Source: Gordonia gummivorans
GTDB lineage: Bacteria; Actinomycetota; Actinomycetes; Mycobacteriales; Mycobacteriaceae
DNA length: 64,000 bases
Direction of reading: 5' to 3'
Assembly: GCF_022513585.1 (NCBI RefSeq)
Contig: NZ_JAKWBF010000005.1
Span: forward strand, 124,001-188,000
Below, piece after piece: positions 47,189 to 55,704 of the stretch. How positions within the stretch are numbered: the first letter of the stretch is position 1; each line of letters starts with the position of its first letter. A program made the position numbers and the translations under genes. Below the pieces are notes generated by a model. That model did no database searches. It worked only from the letters and a program-made list of their open reading frames with translations, and was not told where the DNA came from.

Positions 47189-48532
47189 GTGCGTAGAAGT
47201 TCTTCGGTTCGGACGCGGTGGCGCGCAGGGGTCGTCGCTGTTGCGGCCGGTGTCGTGGTGGTCGCCTCGGGGCTGGGCCCGGCGCGGGTGTCGACCATCG
47301 CGTCGGCGGTGCCCACGTGTGCCGGTACACACTTCGTTGCGTCCTGGGCGATGAGCCCGACCGACTCGGTGACGCCGGTCGACGCGTCGGCCGGACCGGT
47401 GCCGATGGTGGTGAGCAATCAGACGTTCCGCATGATCGTGACTCCACACCTCGGCGGCGAGGTGCTGCGGGTGCGATTGACCAACCGTTTCGGGTCGTCG
47501 CCGATCACGTTCGGTCGGACGACCGTCGCGACCCAACTCCGCGGTGCGCGCGTGAGCACGCCGGTGGCCGTCCACTTCGGCGGCAAGAACTCGGTGACCG
47601 TTCCCGCGGGTGCAGATGTGGTCAGTGACCCCGTGGTATTCAGGGTGCGCGCGTTTGTGCCGCTGGCCGTGAGTATTCACGTACCGGGCACGATGGGCCC
47701 GCCGACCAAGCATTGGAACGCCAACGCGACATCGTTCTACACCGGTGCCGGTGCAGGTGATGCGACCGGCCGAACGAGTGCGGCCGGCTACACGTCGACC
47801 ACCAAGTCGTGGTTCTATGTCAACGCGCTCGATGTGCGAGCTCCGGCGTCAACGAGATCTATTGTGGCCTTTGGGGATTCGATTACCGACGGATTCGTGG
47901 GTGCCACCCCGCTGTCGGTGCCCGCCGATCCCAACGCGGCGGACCGGCAGGGGCGCTACCCGGATGGCCTCCAGCGTCGGCTGATCGGGGCGAGCATCCC
48001 GATCTCGGTGGTCAACGCGGGCATCGGCAGCAATCGTCTCCTCACGAGTGGCGAACCGCTGCTGCTGGGGTCGCGCGGGTTGTCGAGATTCCGGCGTGAC
48101 GCTCTCGAACAGAGCGGCGTCGCCGGCGTGCTGCTACTCGAAGGCATCAACGATGTGGGCTTGCCACCGTTCGCGAATGCCGATGGCATGATCGCCGGCT
48201 ACCGCGACGCGATCGGCCAGGCGCATCGTGCCGGCGTGAAGATCTGGCTGGGCACCATCAAACCCGCCTCGAACGCGCTGGTCGACGGGGTGCTGCTCAA
48301 TCCGCAGAGTGAACACCATCGGCAGCAGATCAATGCCTGGATCCGTGGGCAGCGATCGGCCGACGGTGTGGTCGACTTCGACGCGGCGACGCGAGATCCG
48401 GCGAATCCTTCGGTGCTGCGGAGTGAGTTCGCGAGTCCCGACAACCTGCACCCGAGCCTGGCGGGCTATCGGGCGATGGCCCACGCGGTCGATCTGCCGA
48501 TGCTCGCCACCGCGTCGTCGCCGCGCTGCTGA
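47189..48532 (+). CDS. secreted SGNH/GDSL hydrolase
   Basis: About 447 residues; GTG 47189 follows GAAAGGTGG (47180 is an alternative). The N-terminus RRSSSVRTRWRAGVVAVAAG then VVVVASGLG is a signal peptide with paired arginines. The catalytic part has FGDSITDGFVG (block I Ser), GIGSNRLL, LLEGINDVG (block III Asn) and DNLHPSLAGY (Asp/His). It probably cleaves an ester outside the cytoplasm, perhaps linked to the lipid made by the neighbouring reductase. Confidence 0.88.
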   Translation: MRRSSSVRTRWRAGVVAVAAGVVVVASGLGPARVSTIASAVPTCAGTHFVASWAMSPTDSVTPVDASAGPVPMVVSNQTFRMIVTPHLGGEVLRVRLTNRFGSSPITFGRTTVATQLRGARVSTPVAVHFGGKNSVTVPAGADVVSDPVVFRVRAFVPLAVSIHVPGTMGPPTKHWNANATSFYTGAGAGDATGRTSAAGYTSTTKSWFYVNALDVRAPASTRSIVAFGDSITDGFVGATPLSVPADPNAADRQGRYPDGLQRRLIGASIPISVVNAGIGSNRLLTSGEPLLLGSRGLSRFRRDALEQSGVAGVLLLEGINDVGLPPFANADGMIAGYRDAIGQAHRAGVKIWLGTIKPASNALVDGVLLNPQSEHHRQQINAWIRGQRSADGVVDFDAATRDPANPSVLRSEFASPDNLHPSLAGYRAMAHAVDLPMLATASSPRC

Positions 48533-48542
48533 AGGAAGTGTC

Positions 48543-48791
48543 ATGGTCACTCCCGAGGTGTCTCGTCCGCCGCTGGTCGACGACATGCTGCGATTCGCGT
48601 TGCATTGGCTGCCGTACGGCGGCGGTAGCGCCGGCGACATTCTGGTGGAGTTCGGCATCTCCGAATGCGAGTTCTTCCGTCGCGTGTTGCGTGTGGTGCG
48701 CGAATCGGAGCCGCCGCCGGCGTGCAGTGTGGCCACCTGGCGGCAACTGGGACTGTTGTGCGTGGCGAGAATCGGTCGGGAGCACGACTAG
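48543..48791 (+). CDS. DUF3263-like small helix-turn-helix protein
   Basis: 82 residues from ATG 48543 with GGAAG upstream, ten bases after the SGNH gene. VDDMLRFALHWLPYGGGSAGDILVEFGISECEFFRRVLRVV resembles DUF3263 proteins of mycobacteria and their phages (shown here as DMLRFALHWLPYGGGS and FGISECEFFRRVLRVV), which look like DNA-binding helices. Function unknown. It lies directly before the LexA box of dnaE2. Confidence 0.7.
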   Translation: MVTPEVSRPPLVDDMLRFALHWLPYGGGSAGDILVEFGISECEFFRRVLRVVRESEPPPACSVATWRQLGLLCVARIGREHD

Positions 48792-48805
48792 GACCCCATC
48801 GTCTA

Positions 48806-48821
48806 TCGAAAATATGTTCGA
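48806..48821 (+). promoter_or_regulatory. LexA (SOS) box of dnaE2
   Basis: TCGAAAATATGTTCGA matches TCGAAC-N4-GTTCGA with one change. TACACT at 48822-48827 is a likely -10, placing the start of transcription at about the GTG at 48834, i.e. a leaderless mRNA. Confidence 0.85.
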
Positions 48822-48833
48822 TACACTGGTTGG

Positions 48834-51800
48834 GTGGGCTGGGATCAAGGTCCTCCGACCTGGTCGGAGATGGAACGGGTACTGTCGGGGCGCGCTCGCG
48901 GACATGGGCGTCCGGGGGAGGCGTTCGGCCCCGGTGACAACTCCGGCGACGGTAACGACAGTCCGGCGTGGTCGCGCAAACGTGGGAAATACCAGCCCGA
49001 CCCGGTGGCCCGCATCGCATCGTCGGTGCCGTATGCCGAGTTGCATGCGCACAGTGCCTACAGCTTTCTCGATGGCGCGTCGATGCCGGAGGAGATGGTC
49101 ACCGAGGCGCAGCGGCTGGATCTGCGTGCCCTGTCCATCACCGACCACGACGGCTTCTACGGACTCGTCCGCTTTGCCGAGGCAGCAAGGGAATTCGGGA
49201 TGCCGACGGTGTTCGGCTCCGAATTGTCGCTGGAACCCGACGTCGCCCGGACCGGGCACAACGACCCGCCCGGCGAGCATCTGCTGGTGCTCGCCCGCGA
49301 CAGCGAGGGATACCGCCGATTGTCGAGGACGATCGCGGCCGCGCACATGGTCGCGGGGGAGAAGGGGTTGCTTCGGTACAACCGCGACGCACTGCCCGCT
49401 GCGGCCGGTGGTCACTGGCTGATCCTCAGCGGCTGTCGCAAGGGCGCGGTGCGCCGTGCTCTCGACCGGGGCGGTGCGTCGGCGGCCGAGGCTGCGCTAA
49501 GCGATCTGGTGCAACGCTTCGGACGCGATGACGTGGCCGTGGAACTGACCGCGGCCGGGCTGCCCGACGACGACGATCGCAACGCGGTGCTCGCCGGCCT
49601 CGCGCGGCGGGTCGGGGTGACGACGGTGGCCACCACCGGCGCGCACTTCGCTGGTCCGCGGCGCCGGAAGCTGGCGATGGCCATGGCGGCAGCGCGTGCG
49701 CGCACCGACATCGAGACCATCGCCGGCTGGATGCCGGGTGTCGCGGGTGCGCATCTGCGCAGTGGCGACGAGATGGCCCGTCTGCTCCCGGCCCACCGTG
49801 ACGCCATCGACAATGCGGTCGGGCTGGCCGCCGACTGCGCCTTCGAACTGGGATTGATCGCGCCGGAGCTACCGCCGTTCGACGTCCCGGACGGACACAC
49901 CGAGATCAGCTGGCTGCGAGAGATGACGATGACCCGGGCTCGTCGCAGATACGGCACCCCGACCGAGCATCCACAGGCGTATCGGCAGATCGAACACGAA
50001 CTGGCCATCATCGAGACGCTCACCTTTCCCGGCTACTTCCTCGTCGTCGCCGACATCGTCGACTTCTGCAAGGACAACGACATCCTGTGTCAGGGTCGGG
50101 GGAGTGCCGCGAACTCTGCCGTCTGTTACGCACTGGGCATCACCAACGTCGATCCGGTGGCCAACAAGTTGCTGTTCGAACGGTTCCTCTCACCGGAGCG
50201 CGACGGGCCTCCCGACATCGACGTCGACATCGAGTCCGACCGTCGTGAAGAGGCCATCCAGTATGTGTACCGGCGCTACGGCCGTGATTTCAGCGCCCAG
50301 GTGGCCAATGTCATCACCTACCGGGGTAAATCGGCGATCCGGGACATGGCGCGCGCGCTCGGATATGGCACCGGCCAGCAGGATGCGTGGAGCCGGACGC
50401 CACAGGATGCCCCCGACGATGTGACGGAACTGGCCGGTGAGATCCTCGGTATGCCAAGGCATCTGGGCATCCATTCCGGTGGCATGGTGATCTGCGACCG
50501 TCCGATCGCCGACGTGTGTCCCACCGAGTGGGCTCGGATGGAGAATCGCAGCGTCCTGCAATGGGACAAGGATGATTGCGCCGCGATCGGGCTGGTGAAA
50601 TTCGATCTGCTCGGACTGGGCATGCTGTCGGCTCTGCACTATGCGATCGATCTGCTCGCCGAACACAAGGGCATCGAGGTCGATCTTGCCAAGCTGGACC
50701 TGACCGAACCCGCCGTGTACGAAATGCTTTGTCGCGCAGACTCTGTCGGGGTGTTTCAGGTGGAGTCACGTGCCCAGATGGCCACGCTCCCGCGGCTGCG
50801 TCCACGCACCTTCTACGACCTGGTGGTGGAGGTGGCACTCATCCGCCCCGGCCCCATCCAGGGCGGCTCGGTGCACCCATACATCCGGCGGCGCAACGGA
50901 CTTGAGAAACCCGCCGTCGAGCATCCGTCGATGAACAAGGCGCTCGAGCGCACTCTCGGGGTACCGCTCTTTCAGGAGCAGCTCATGCAGTTGGCGGTCG
51001 ACGTCGCGGGGTTCGACGCCGCGGGGGCCGACCAGTTGCGTCGGGCGATGGGTTCCAAACGCTCGCCGGAGCGGATGGAACAGCTCCGCAGACGGTTCTA
51101 CGACGGTATGCGAGAATTACACGGCATCACCGGCGACGTCGCCGACCGCGTCTATGAGAAGATGGCCGCCTTCGCCAATTTCGGCTTCCCGGAGAGTCAT
51201 TCGCAGAGTTTCGCATCGCTCGTCTTCTATTCGTCGTGGTTCAAGTTGCACCATCCGGCGGCGTTCTGCGCGGCGTTGCTGCGGGCGCAGCCGATGGGGT
51301 TCTACTCGCCGCAAACACTGGTCGCCGACGCGCGACGGCACGGCGTGACGGTGCACCGTCCGGACATCAACCTCTCGCTGCCCTACGCGACGCTGGAGAA
51401 TCAGGGGCTCGAGGTGCGTCTGGGACTCGACGGTGTGCGTGGTGTGGGCACCGAGGTGGCCGAACGCATAGTCGCCGGGCGGACGGCTGGTCCCTACCGC
51501 GACATCACCGATGTGTCGCGGCGGGCAGAGCTGACGACGCGGGAGCTCGAAGGGCTGGCCGGTGCAGGTGCTTTCGACGTCTTCGGGGTCAGCAGACGTC
51601 AGGCGTTGTGGGAGGCGGGCGCCGCCGCAACGGTGCGCGACGATCAGCTGCCGCTGGCCTCGGCTGCGGCGACGCCCACACTGCCCGGTTTGTCCGATAT
51701 CGAACTGGCTGCGACCGATGCATGGGCGACCGGGATCACACCGACGTCGTATCCGACCCAGTTCCTACGCCCGCGACTCGCGGCGATGGGAGTGATCGCC

Positions 51801-52103
51801 GCCGAGAGGCTATTGTCTGTACCGGACGGTTCTCGCGTCGTGGTCGGTGGTGCAGTGACACATCGGCAGCGACCGGCAACCGCTTCGGGTGTCACGTTCA
51901 TCAATCTCGAGGACGAGACCGGGATGGTCAACGTGGTCTGTTCGGTGGGCCTGTGGGCCAGATATCGTGAGCTGGCGCAGTCCGCGTCGGCGTTACTCGT
52001 CCGCGGCAAGGTGCAAAATGCGGAGGGTGCAGTAACTGTGGTTGCAGATCGACTGCAGCGCATGGATCTTCGTGTGGGGACGAGGTCCAGGGATTGGCAC
52101 TGA
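48834..52103 (+). CDS. dnaE2: error-prone DNA polymerase DnaE2
   Basis: 1089 residues from GTG 48834. Mutagenic C-family polymerase of the SOS mutasome. The N-terminal PHP domain begins ELHAHSAYSFLDGAS (about residue 69); the catalytic acids lie in GPPDIDVDIESDRREE (about 459-474), after QGRGSAANSAVCYALG; the C-terminal OB-fold has VVVGGAVTHRQRPATASGVTF. Length is normal. Regulated by the LexA box just upstream. Works with ImuA' and ImuB, which are 5.6 kb away in this genome. Confidence 0.96.
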   Translation: MGWDQGPPTWSEMERVLSGRARGHGRPGEAFGPGDNSGDGNDSPAWSRKRGKYQPDPVARIASSVPYAELHAHSAYSFLDGASMPEEMVTEAQRLDLRALSITDHDGFYGLVRFAEAAREFGMPTVFGSELSLEPDVARTGHNDPPGEHLLVLARDSEGYRRLSRTIAAAHMVAGEKGLLRYNRDALPAAAGGHWLILSGCRKGAVRRALDRGGASAAEAALSDLVQRFGRDDVAVELTAAGLPDDDDRNAVLAGLARRVGVTTVATTGAHFAGPRRRKLAMAMAAARARTDIETIAGWMPGVAGAHLRSGDEMARLLPAHRDAIDNAVGLAADCAFELGLIAPELPPFDVPDGHTEISWLREMTMTRARRRYGTPTEHPQAYRQIEHELAIIETLTFPGYFLVVADIVDFCKDNDILCQGRGSAANSAVCYALGITNVDPVANKLLFERFLSPERDGPPDIDVDIESDRREEAIQYVYRRYGRDFSAQVANVITYRGKSAIRDMARALGYGTGQQDAWSRTPQDAPDDVTELAGEILGMPRHLGIHSGGMVICDRPIADVCPTEWARMENRSVLQWDKDDCAAIGLVKFDLLGLGMLSALHYAIDLLAEHKGIEVDLAKLDLTEPAVYEMLCRADSVGVFQVESRAQMATLPRLRPRTFYDLVVEVALIRPGPIQGGSVHPYIRRRNGLEKPAVEHPSMNKALERTLGVPLFQEQLMQLAVDVAGFDAAGADQLRRAMGSKRSPERMEQLRRRFYDGMRELHGITGDVADRVYEKMAAFANFGFPESHSQSFASLVFYSSWFKLHHPAAFCAALLRAQPMGFYSPQTLVADARRHGVTVHRPDINLSLPYATLENQGLEVRLGLDGVRGVGTEVAERIVAGRTAGPYRDITDVSRRAELTTRELEGLAGAGAFDVFGVSRRQALWEAGAAATVRDDQLPLASAAATPTLPGLSDIELAATDAWATGITPTSYPTQFLRPRLAAMGVIAAERLLSVPDGSRVVVGGAVTHRQRPATASGVTFINLEDETGMVNVVCSVGLWARYRELAQSASALLVRGKVQNAEGAVTVVADRLQRMDLRVGTRSRDWH

Positions 52104-52113
52104 AAGGGGAGTT

Positions 52114-52341
52114 ATGCCGCAGCAGGTGGTGGTGACGGTGAAGCCGAACAGCCGCAAGGGGCCGCTGGTGGAGACCGGGCCTGACGGATCGGTCACCATC
52201 TACGTCCGCGAACCGGCCCTGGAGGGCCGGGCGAACAAGGCTGTGGCGGAGTTGCTCGCCAAGCACCTCGGCGTACCCAAGACCAAGGTCGCACTGGTGG
52301 GCGGCGCAACCGCCCGCACCAAGCGCTTCCGTGTTGGCTGA
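52114..52341 (+). CDS. DUF167/YggU-family protein
   Basis: 75 residues from ATG 52114 with AAAGGGGA upstream. VKPNSRKGPLVE, VREPALEGRANKAVAELLAKHLGV and GGATARTKRF are the characteristic motifs of the YggU family, whose role is not known. Follows dnaE2 by ten bases and may be in the same transcript. Confidence 0.9.
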   Translation: MPQQVVVTVKPNSRKGPLVETGPDGSVTIYVREPALEGRANKAVAELLAKHLGVPKTKVALVGGATARTKRFRVG

Positions 52342-52392
52342 GTGTCAATCACGCTCTCGATCAACAGAATTCACTCTGGGGTTGCCCGGAGT

Positions 52393-52866
52393 TCAGATCG
52401 CTCCGCGAAAGCCGTGCTGACGCCAGGCCTCGTATATCGCGATGCTCGCCGCGTTGGCGAGGTTGTGGGAGCGGCGTCCGGCCAGCATGGGGATCCGCAC
52501 GCGATCGGTGATCTCCGGCTCGGCGAGGACCTCGTCGGGTAGGCCGGTGGGTTCGGGGCCGAACAGCAGGACGTCGCCGGGTGCGTAGTCGACATCGGTG
52601 TGGAAGCGTTCGGCATGTGCGGTGAAGGCGAACACGCGTTCCGGCTTCAGTGTGGTCCACGCCGTGATCAGATTGGGATGCACTGTCACCGTGGCCATCT
52701 CGTGATAGTCGAGCCCGGCCCGCTTGACCTGGGCGTCGGTCATCGTGAATCCGAGCGGCTCGATCAGATGCAGCTCGCACCCGGTGTTGGCGGCCAACCG
52801 GATGGCATTGCCCGTGTTCGGCGGGATGCACGGCTGATAGAACATGATGCGGAACAAGCGGGCCAT
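52393..52866 (-). CDS. trmL: SPOUT tRNA (cytidine-34 2'-O) methyltransferase, TrmL/SpoU type
   Basis: 157 residues from ATG 52866. MFYQPCIPPNTGNAIRLAANTG is the N-terminal motif with the conserved Asn; LLFGPEPTGLPDEV and RIPMLAGRRSHNLANAASI are SPOUT motifs 2 and 3 forming the knot that binds SAM. Methylates the wobble position of tRNA-Leu in E. coli. The matching gene in M. tuberculosis is Rv3366 (spoU) as I recall. Confidence 0.92.
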   Translation of the reverse strand: MARLFRIMFYQPCIPPNTGNAIRLAANTGCELHLIEPLGFTMTDAQVKRAGLDYHEMATVTVHPNLITAWTTLKPERVFAFTAHAERFHTDVDYAPGDVLLFGPEPTGLPDEVLAEPEITDRVRIPMLAGRRSHNLANAASIAIYEAWRQHGFRGAI

Positions 52867-52972
52867 CCTTTGTGTCGAGCGTGTACCGGTGAATCTACGT
52901 CTCTCCGCCGGCCGAGATGCGCGGAGCCCTCCTCCCGCTGGCTGAGCCTGGATAAATCTGGGCCCAAAACTT

Positions 52973-53102
52973 CCGCTGCCTGAGGTGCGACGAGCGCTAG
53001 CGAGGAGCCTCGAAGGCCTGGTGACCGTCGCTATCTGGCCGCCCAATTAACCTGTCTCACCACGACCCCTCGAGGCTCGCAAGCTCGCACCTCAGGGAGC
53101 GG
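52973..53102 (+). repeat. repeat family 1, complete copy
   Basis: Left end CCGCTGCCTGAGGTGC (52973-52988) and right end GCACCTCAGGGAGCGG (53087-53102) are near-perfect inverted repeats. The left 60 bases (through GCCTCGAAGGCCTGGTGACC) are almost identical to the copy at 57308. Length 130 bp, no coding capacity. Confidence 0.8.
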
Positions 53103-53136
53103 TAGGAGCCCGCACCGGTAGTGGCTGTCATGCCGA

Positions 53137-53166
53137 GTGGCCCCGCCGAAGGTTCGACGGGGCCAC
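53137..53166 (-). terminator. hairpin after the small Arg-rich gene
   Basis: GTGGCCCCG (53137-53145) pairs with CGGGGCCAC (53158-53166), with further partial pairing inside. It lies just downstream of the minus-strand gene ending at 53200. Confidence 0.6.
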
Positions 53167-53199
53167 ACGAAGGAGAGAGATGCGGGTGTCAGAAGAGCG

Positions 53200-53400
53200 T
53201 CACTGCCAGGTCCAGATCCACCGGCGGTTGCGCGAATCGTAGCGGCGCACACGGCGACGACGACGGTTCGGCTGCTGGGGCTGACGGTTGTTGTTCTTCG
53301 GCTGGGGAGTCGGCATTGACTGGCCTTTCTCGTTGGGGAGTTCCTCGATCGGGAACTCGCTGACACCAACGACTTTGCGCTCTGAAGCTGCCAAGGCCAT
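53200..53400 (-). CDS. small arginine-rich protein
   Basis: 66 residues from ATG 53400, or 38 from ATG 53316, which has AGAAAGG upstream and looks the better start. The product is very basic: PKNNNRQPQQPNRRRRRVRR followed by a Trp-rich end (RRWIWTWQ). It is followed by a good terminator hairpin, which supports expression. It resembles no family I can name; such proteins often bind nucleic acid. Confidence 0.5.
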   Translation of the reverse strand: MALAASERKVVGVSEFPIEELPNEKGQSMPTPQPKNNNRQPQQPNRRRRRVRRYDSRNRRWIWTWQ

Positions 53401-53427
53401 CGACGCATTCTGGGAGGTCGCTGAGCG

Positions 53428-54378
53428 TTAGGGGCCAAGCGTGGTGTTCGCCCCGCACAGCACGACACACAGCGTCGAATCCGCTTGTGGCCGAACCTGT
53501 CCGGTCATGATCGCGGCGACCGACGAGGCCGTGCCGTGTTCGACGAGGATGCGGTGGTCGCGCCACAGTTGCGCACGTGCGGCGATGATGTCGTCGTCGG
53601 TGACGATGACGCTGGACACCTGCCGGTTGCCGGACACCAGATCCCAGCAGATGTCGCCCACCTCGGTGGCGCCGAGGGAATCGGCGGCGACGCTGTCGAG
53701 TTCCGTCGGTACCGGCACTCCCGCAGCGAGTGCCTGATGCAGGCACGACGCCCCGACCGGCTCGACCCCGATCACCCGGTCGCCGGGCCGTAGGGCTGCT
53801 GTCAGACCCGCGAGCAGCCCGCCGCCGCCGACGCAGGCGACGGTGGTGACCGGACCGTCGAGGTCGTCGGCGATCTCGAGTTCGATGGTGCCGGCACCGG
53901 CGACGATGTCGGGAAGGTCGTAGGCATGGAGTCTGAGTGCGCCGCGATCGTCTGCCATCGCGTGCGCGGCCTCGGCGGCCTGCGCATACCGATCGCCGAC
54001 GAGGTGCACGTCCGCGCCGAGAGCACGCAGCGTGTCGACCTTGACCTGCGGAGCGGTGACGGGCACGACGACCGTGCACGACGCGCCGACCAGCCGCGCT
54101 GCCCAGGCCGCCCCGATCGCGGCGTTGCCACCCGAGGCGACCACCACACCGGCCGACGACAGCAAGCCCGATTCGCGGGCAGCGAGAACGGCGTTGAGAC
54201 TCCCGCGAGCCTTGAAGGATCCGCCGAGCTGCAGATACTCGAGCTTGAACGCCACCTCGACCGAGCCGTTGACGGTCTCCATCGGCGCTCGGAGAATCGG
54301 TGTCCGACGCAGCCGGCCCTCGATCCGCAACCGAGCCGCCATCACTGCTCCGAGGTTGACTGCCACCCGTCCGACCAT
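53428..54378 (-). CDS. PLP-dependent threonine/serine dehydratase-like protein
   Basis: 316 residues from ATG 54378. Fold type II PLP enzyme: LGGSFKARGSLNAV holds the PLP lysine, VVASGGNAAIGAAWAARLVG the substrate/phosphate loop, and VACVGGGGLLAGLTAALRPG the Gly-rich PLP-phosphate loop. Only the catalytic domain is present, without an ACT regulatory domain. Likely deaminates Ser or Thr, or racemises Ser. Divergent from folD with a 23-bp gap. Confidence 0.88.
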   Translation of the reverse strand: MVGRVAVNLGAVMAARLRIEGRLRRTPILRAPMETVNGSVEVAFKLEYLQLGGSFKARGSLNAVLAARESGLLSSAGVVVASGGNAAIGAAWAARLVGASCTVVVPVTAPQVKVDTLRALGADVHLVGDRYAQAAEAAHAMADDRGALRLHAYDLPDIVAGAGTIELEIADDLDGPVTTVACVGGGGLLAGLTAALRPGDRVIGVEPVGASCLHQALAAGVPVPTELDSVAADSLGATEVGDICWDLVSGNRQVSSVIVTDDDIIAARAQLWRDHRILVEHGTASSVAAIMTGQVRPQADSTLCVVLCGANTTLGP

Positions 54379-54401
54379 AGTGCTTCGCTCGGGGTGGAAG
54401 A

Positions 54402-55283
54402 ATGTCCGGCGTGACTGCGATACGACTCGATGGCAAGACCACCCGCGACGAGATCTTTGCCGATCTGTCCGAACGGGTCGACAAGCTGCGGGCCGCAGGC
54501 GTGTTCCCCGGGCTGGGGACGGTCCTGGTCGGCAATGATCCCGGGTCACAGTCGTACGTGAAGGGCAAGCACGCCGACTGCGCGCGGATCGGCGTCGAAT
54601 CGATCCGCAAGGACCTGCCGGAGGATGCCACCACCGACGAGCTCAACGCGGCGATCGACGAGCTCAACGCCGATCCCACGTGCACCGGATACATCGTGCA
54701 GCTGCCACTGCCGCGTCATCTCGATGAGAACGCCGCCCTCGAGCGCATCGATCCCGAGAAGGACGCCGACGGCCTGCACCCCATCAATCTGGGCCGCCTG
54801 GTTCTCGGTAAGGAGTCGACGCTGCCGTGCACTCCGCGTGGCGTGATCCACCTGCTGCGCCGCTACGACATCCCGATCGCCGGCGCACGCGTGACGGTCG
54901 TCGGCCGCGGAGTGACCATCGGTCGGCCGATCGGTCTGCTACTGACCCGGCGCAGTGAGAATGCGACGGTGACGCTCTGCCATACGGGAACCCGCGACCT
55001 GGCCGCCGAGGTGTCGCGGGCCGACATCGTGATCGCCGCGGCAGGTGTCGGCCACCTCATCACCGCCGACATGGTCAAACCGGGTGCCGCAGTGATCGAC
55101 GTGGGCGTCAGCCGCACCGACGCCGGCCTGGTGGGTGACGTCCACCCCGACGTCTGGGAGGTCGCCGGATTCGTCTCCCCGAATCCCGGTGGCGTGGGAC
55201 CGCTGACCCGCGCATTCCTCCTCGTCAACGTCGTGGAACGGGCCGAGGCGATCCTCGCCGGGCAGGGGACAGGCCGGCGATGA
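54402..55283 (+). CDS. folD: methylene-THF dehydrogenase / methenyl-THF cyclohydrolase
   Basis: 293 residues. Bifunctional folate enzyme. [20 protein letters not shown] has the conserved Tyr-x3-Lys, [13 protein letters not shown] and [16 protein letters not shown] are folate-site motifs, and [16 protein letters not shown] is the NADP-binding loop. [20 protein letters not shown] closes the family signature. Supplies one-carbon units for purine and methionine synthesis. Overlaps the next gene by 4 bp. Confidence 0.97.
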   Translation: MSGVTAIRLDGKTTRDEIFADLSERVDKLRAAGVFPGLGTVLVGNDPGSQSYVKGKHADCARIGVESIRKDLPEDATTDELNAAIDELNADPTCTGYIVQLPLPRHLDENAALERIDPEKDADGLHPINLGRLVLGKESTLPCTPRGVIHLLRRYDIPIAGARVTVVGRGVTIGRPIGLLLTRRSENATVTLCHTGTRDLAAEVSRADIVIAAAGVGHLITADMVKPGAAVIDVGVSRTDAGLVGDVHPDVWEVAGFVSPNPGGVGPLTRAFLLVNVVERAEAILAGQGTGRR

Positions 55284-55603
55284 GCGCCCGGACGGACCCC
55301 CGCGTCGAGCAGCTACGGCATGCGCGGCGGATTCGTTCGTATCTCATCCAGATTCCGTACCTGCTCGTCATGGCAGGCGTGGTTGCTGCGGCATTGCTCG
55401 TCCTGTTCGACCGCTGGCGGCGAGGGTCTTTTGTCTTCGGCGCAGCATTGCTGGTCGGTGCCGTACTGCGGGCTCTTATCCCGTCGTCGCGGGCCGGATT
55501 GCTGCAGGTTCGCGGTAAACCTTTCGACGTCGTGGCCATGGCAAGTGTGGGCGGTCTCATGCTCTGGCTGGCCACGTCGATCGACTCGTTGGGCACGAAT
55601 TGA
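55280..55603 (+). CDS. DUF3017-type membrane protein (Rv3355c position)
   Basis: 107 residues, ATG 55280 overlapping the folD stop. Three hydrophobic segments ([56 protein letters not shown]). Conserved next to folD in related genera, as I recall for Rv3355c. Function unknown. Confidence 0.82.
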   Translation: MSARTDPRVEQLRHARRIRSYLIQIPYLLVMAGVVAAALLVLFDRWRRGSFVFGAALLVGAVLRALIPSSRAGLLQVRGKPFDVVAMASVGGLMLWLATSIDSLGTN

Positions 55604-55704
55604 TTACAATAGATACCTGAGCGTGACCTTGGGGTGTGTTCCGGTCGCGCGACCAGGCATTATCCGCGTGCTGTCGCCGAGTTCGACGACCGACAGGATC
55701 CGCG

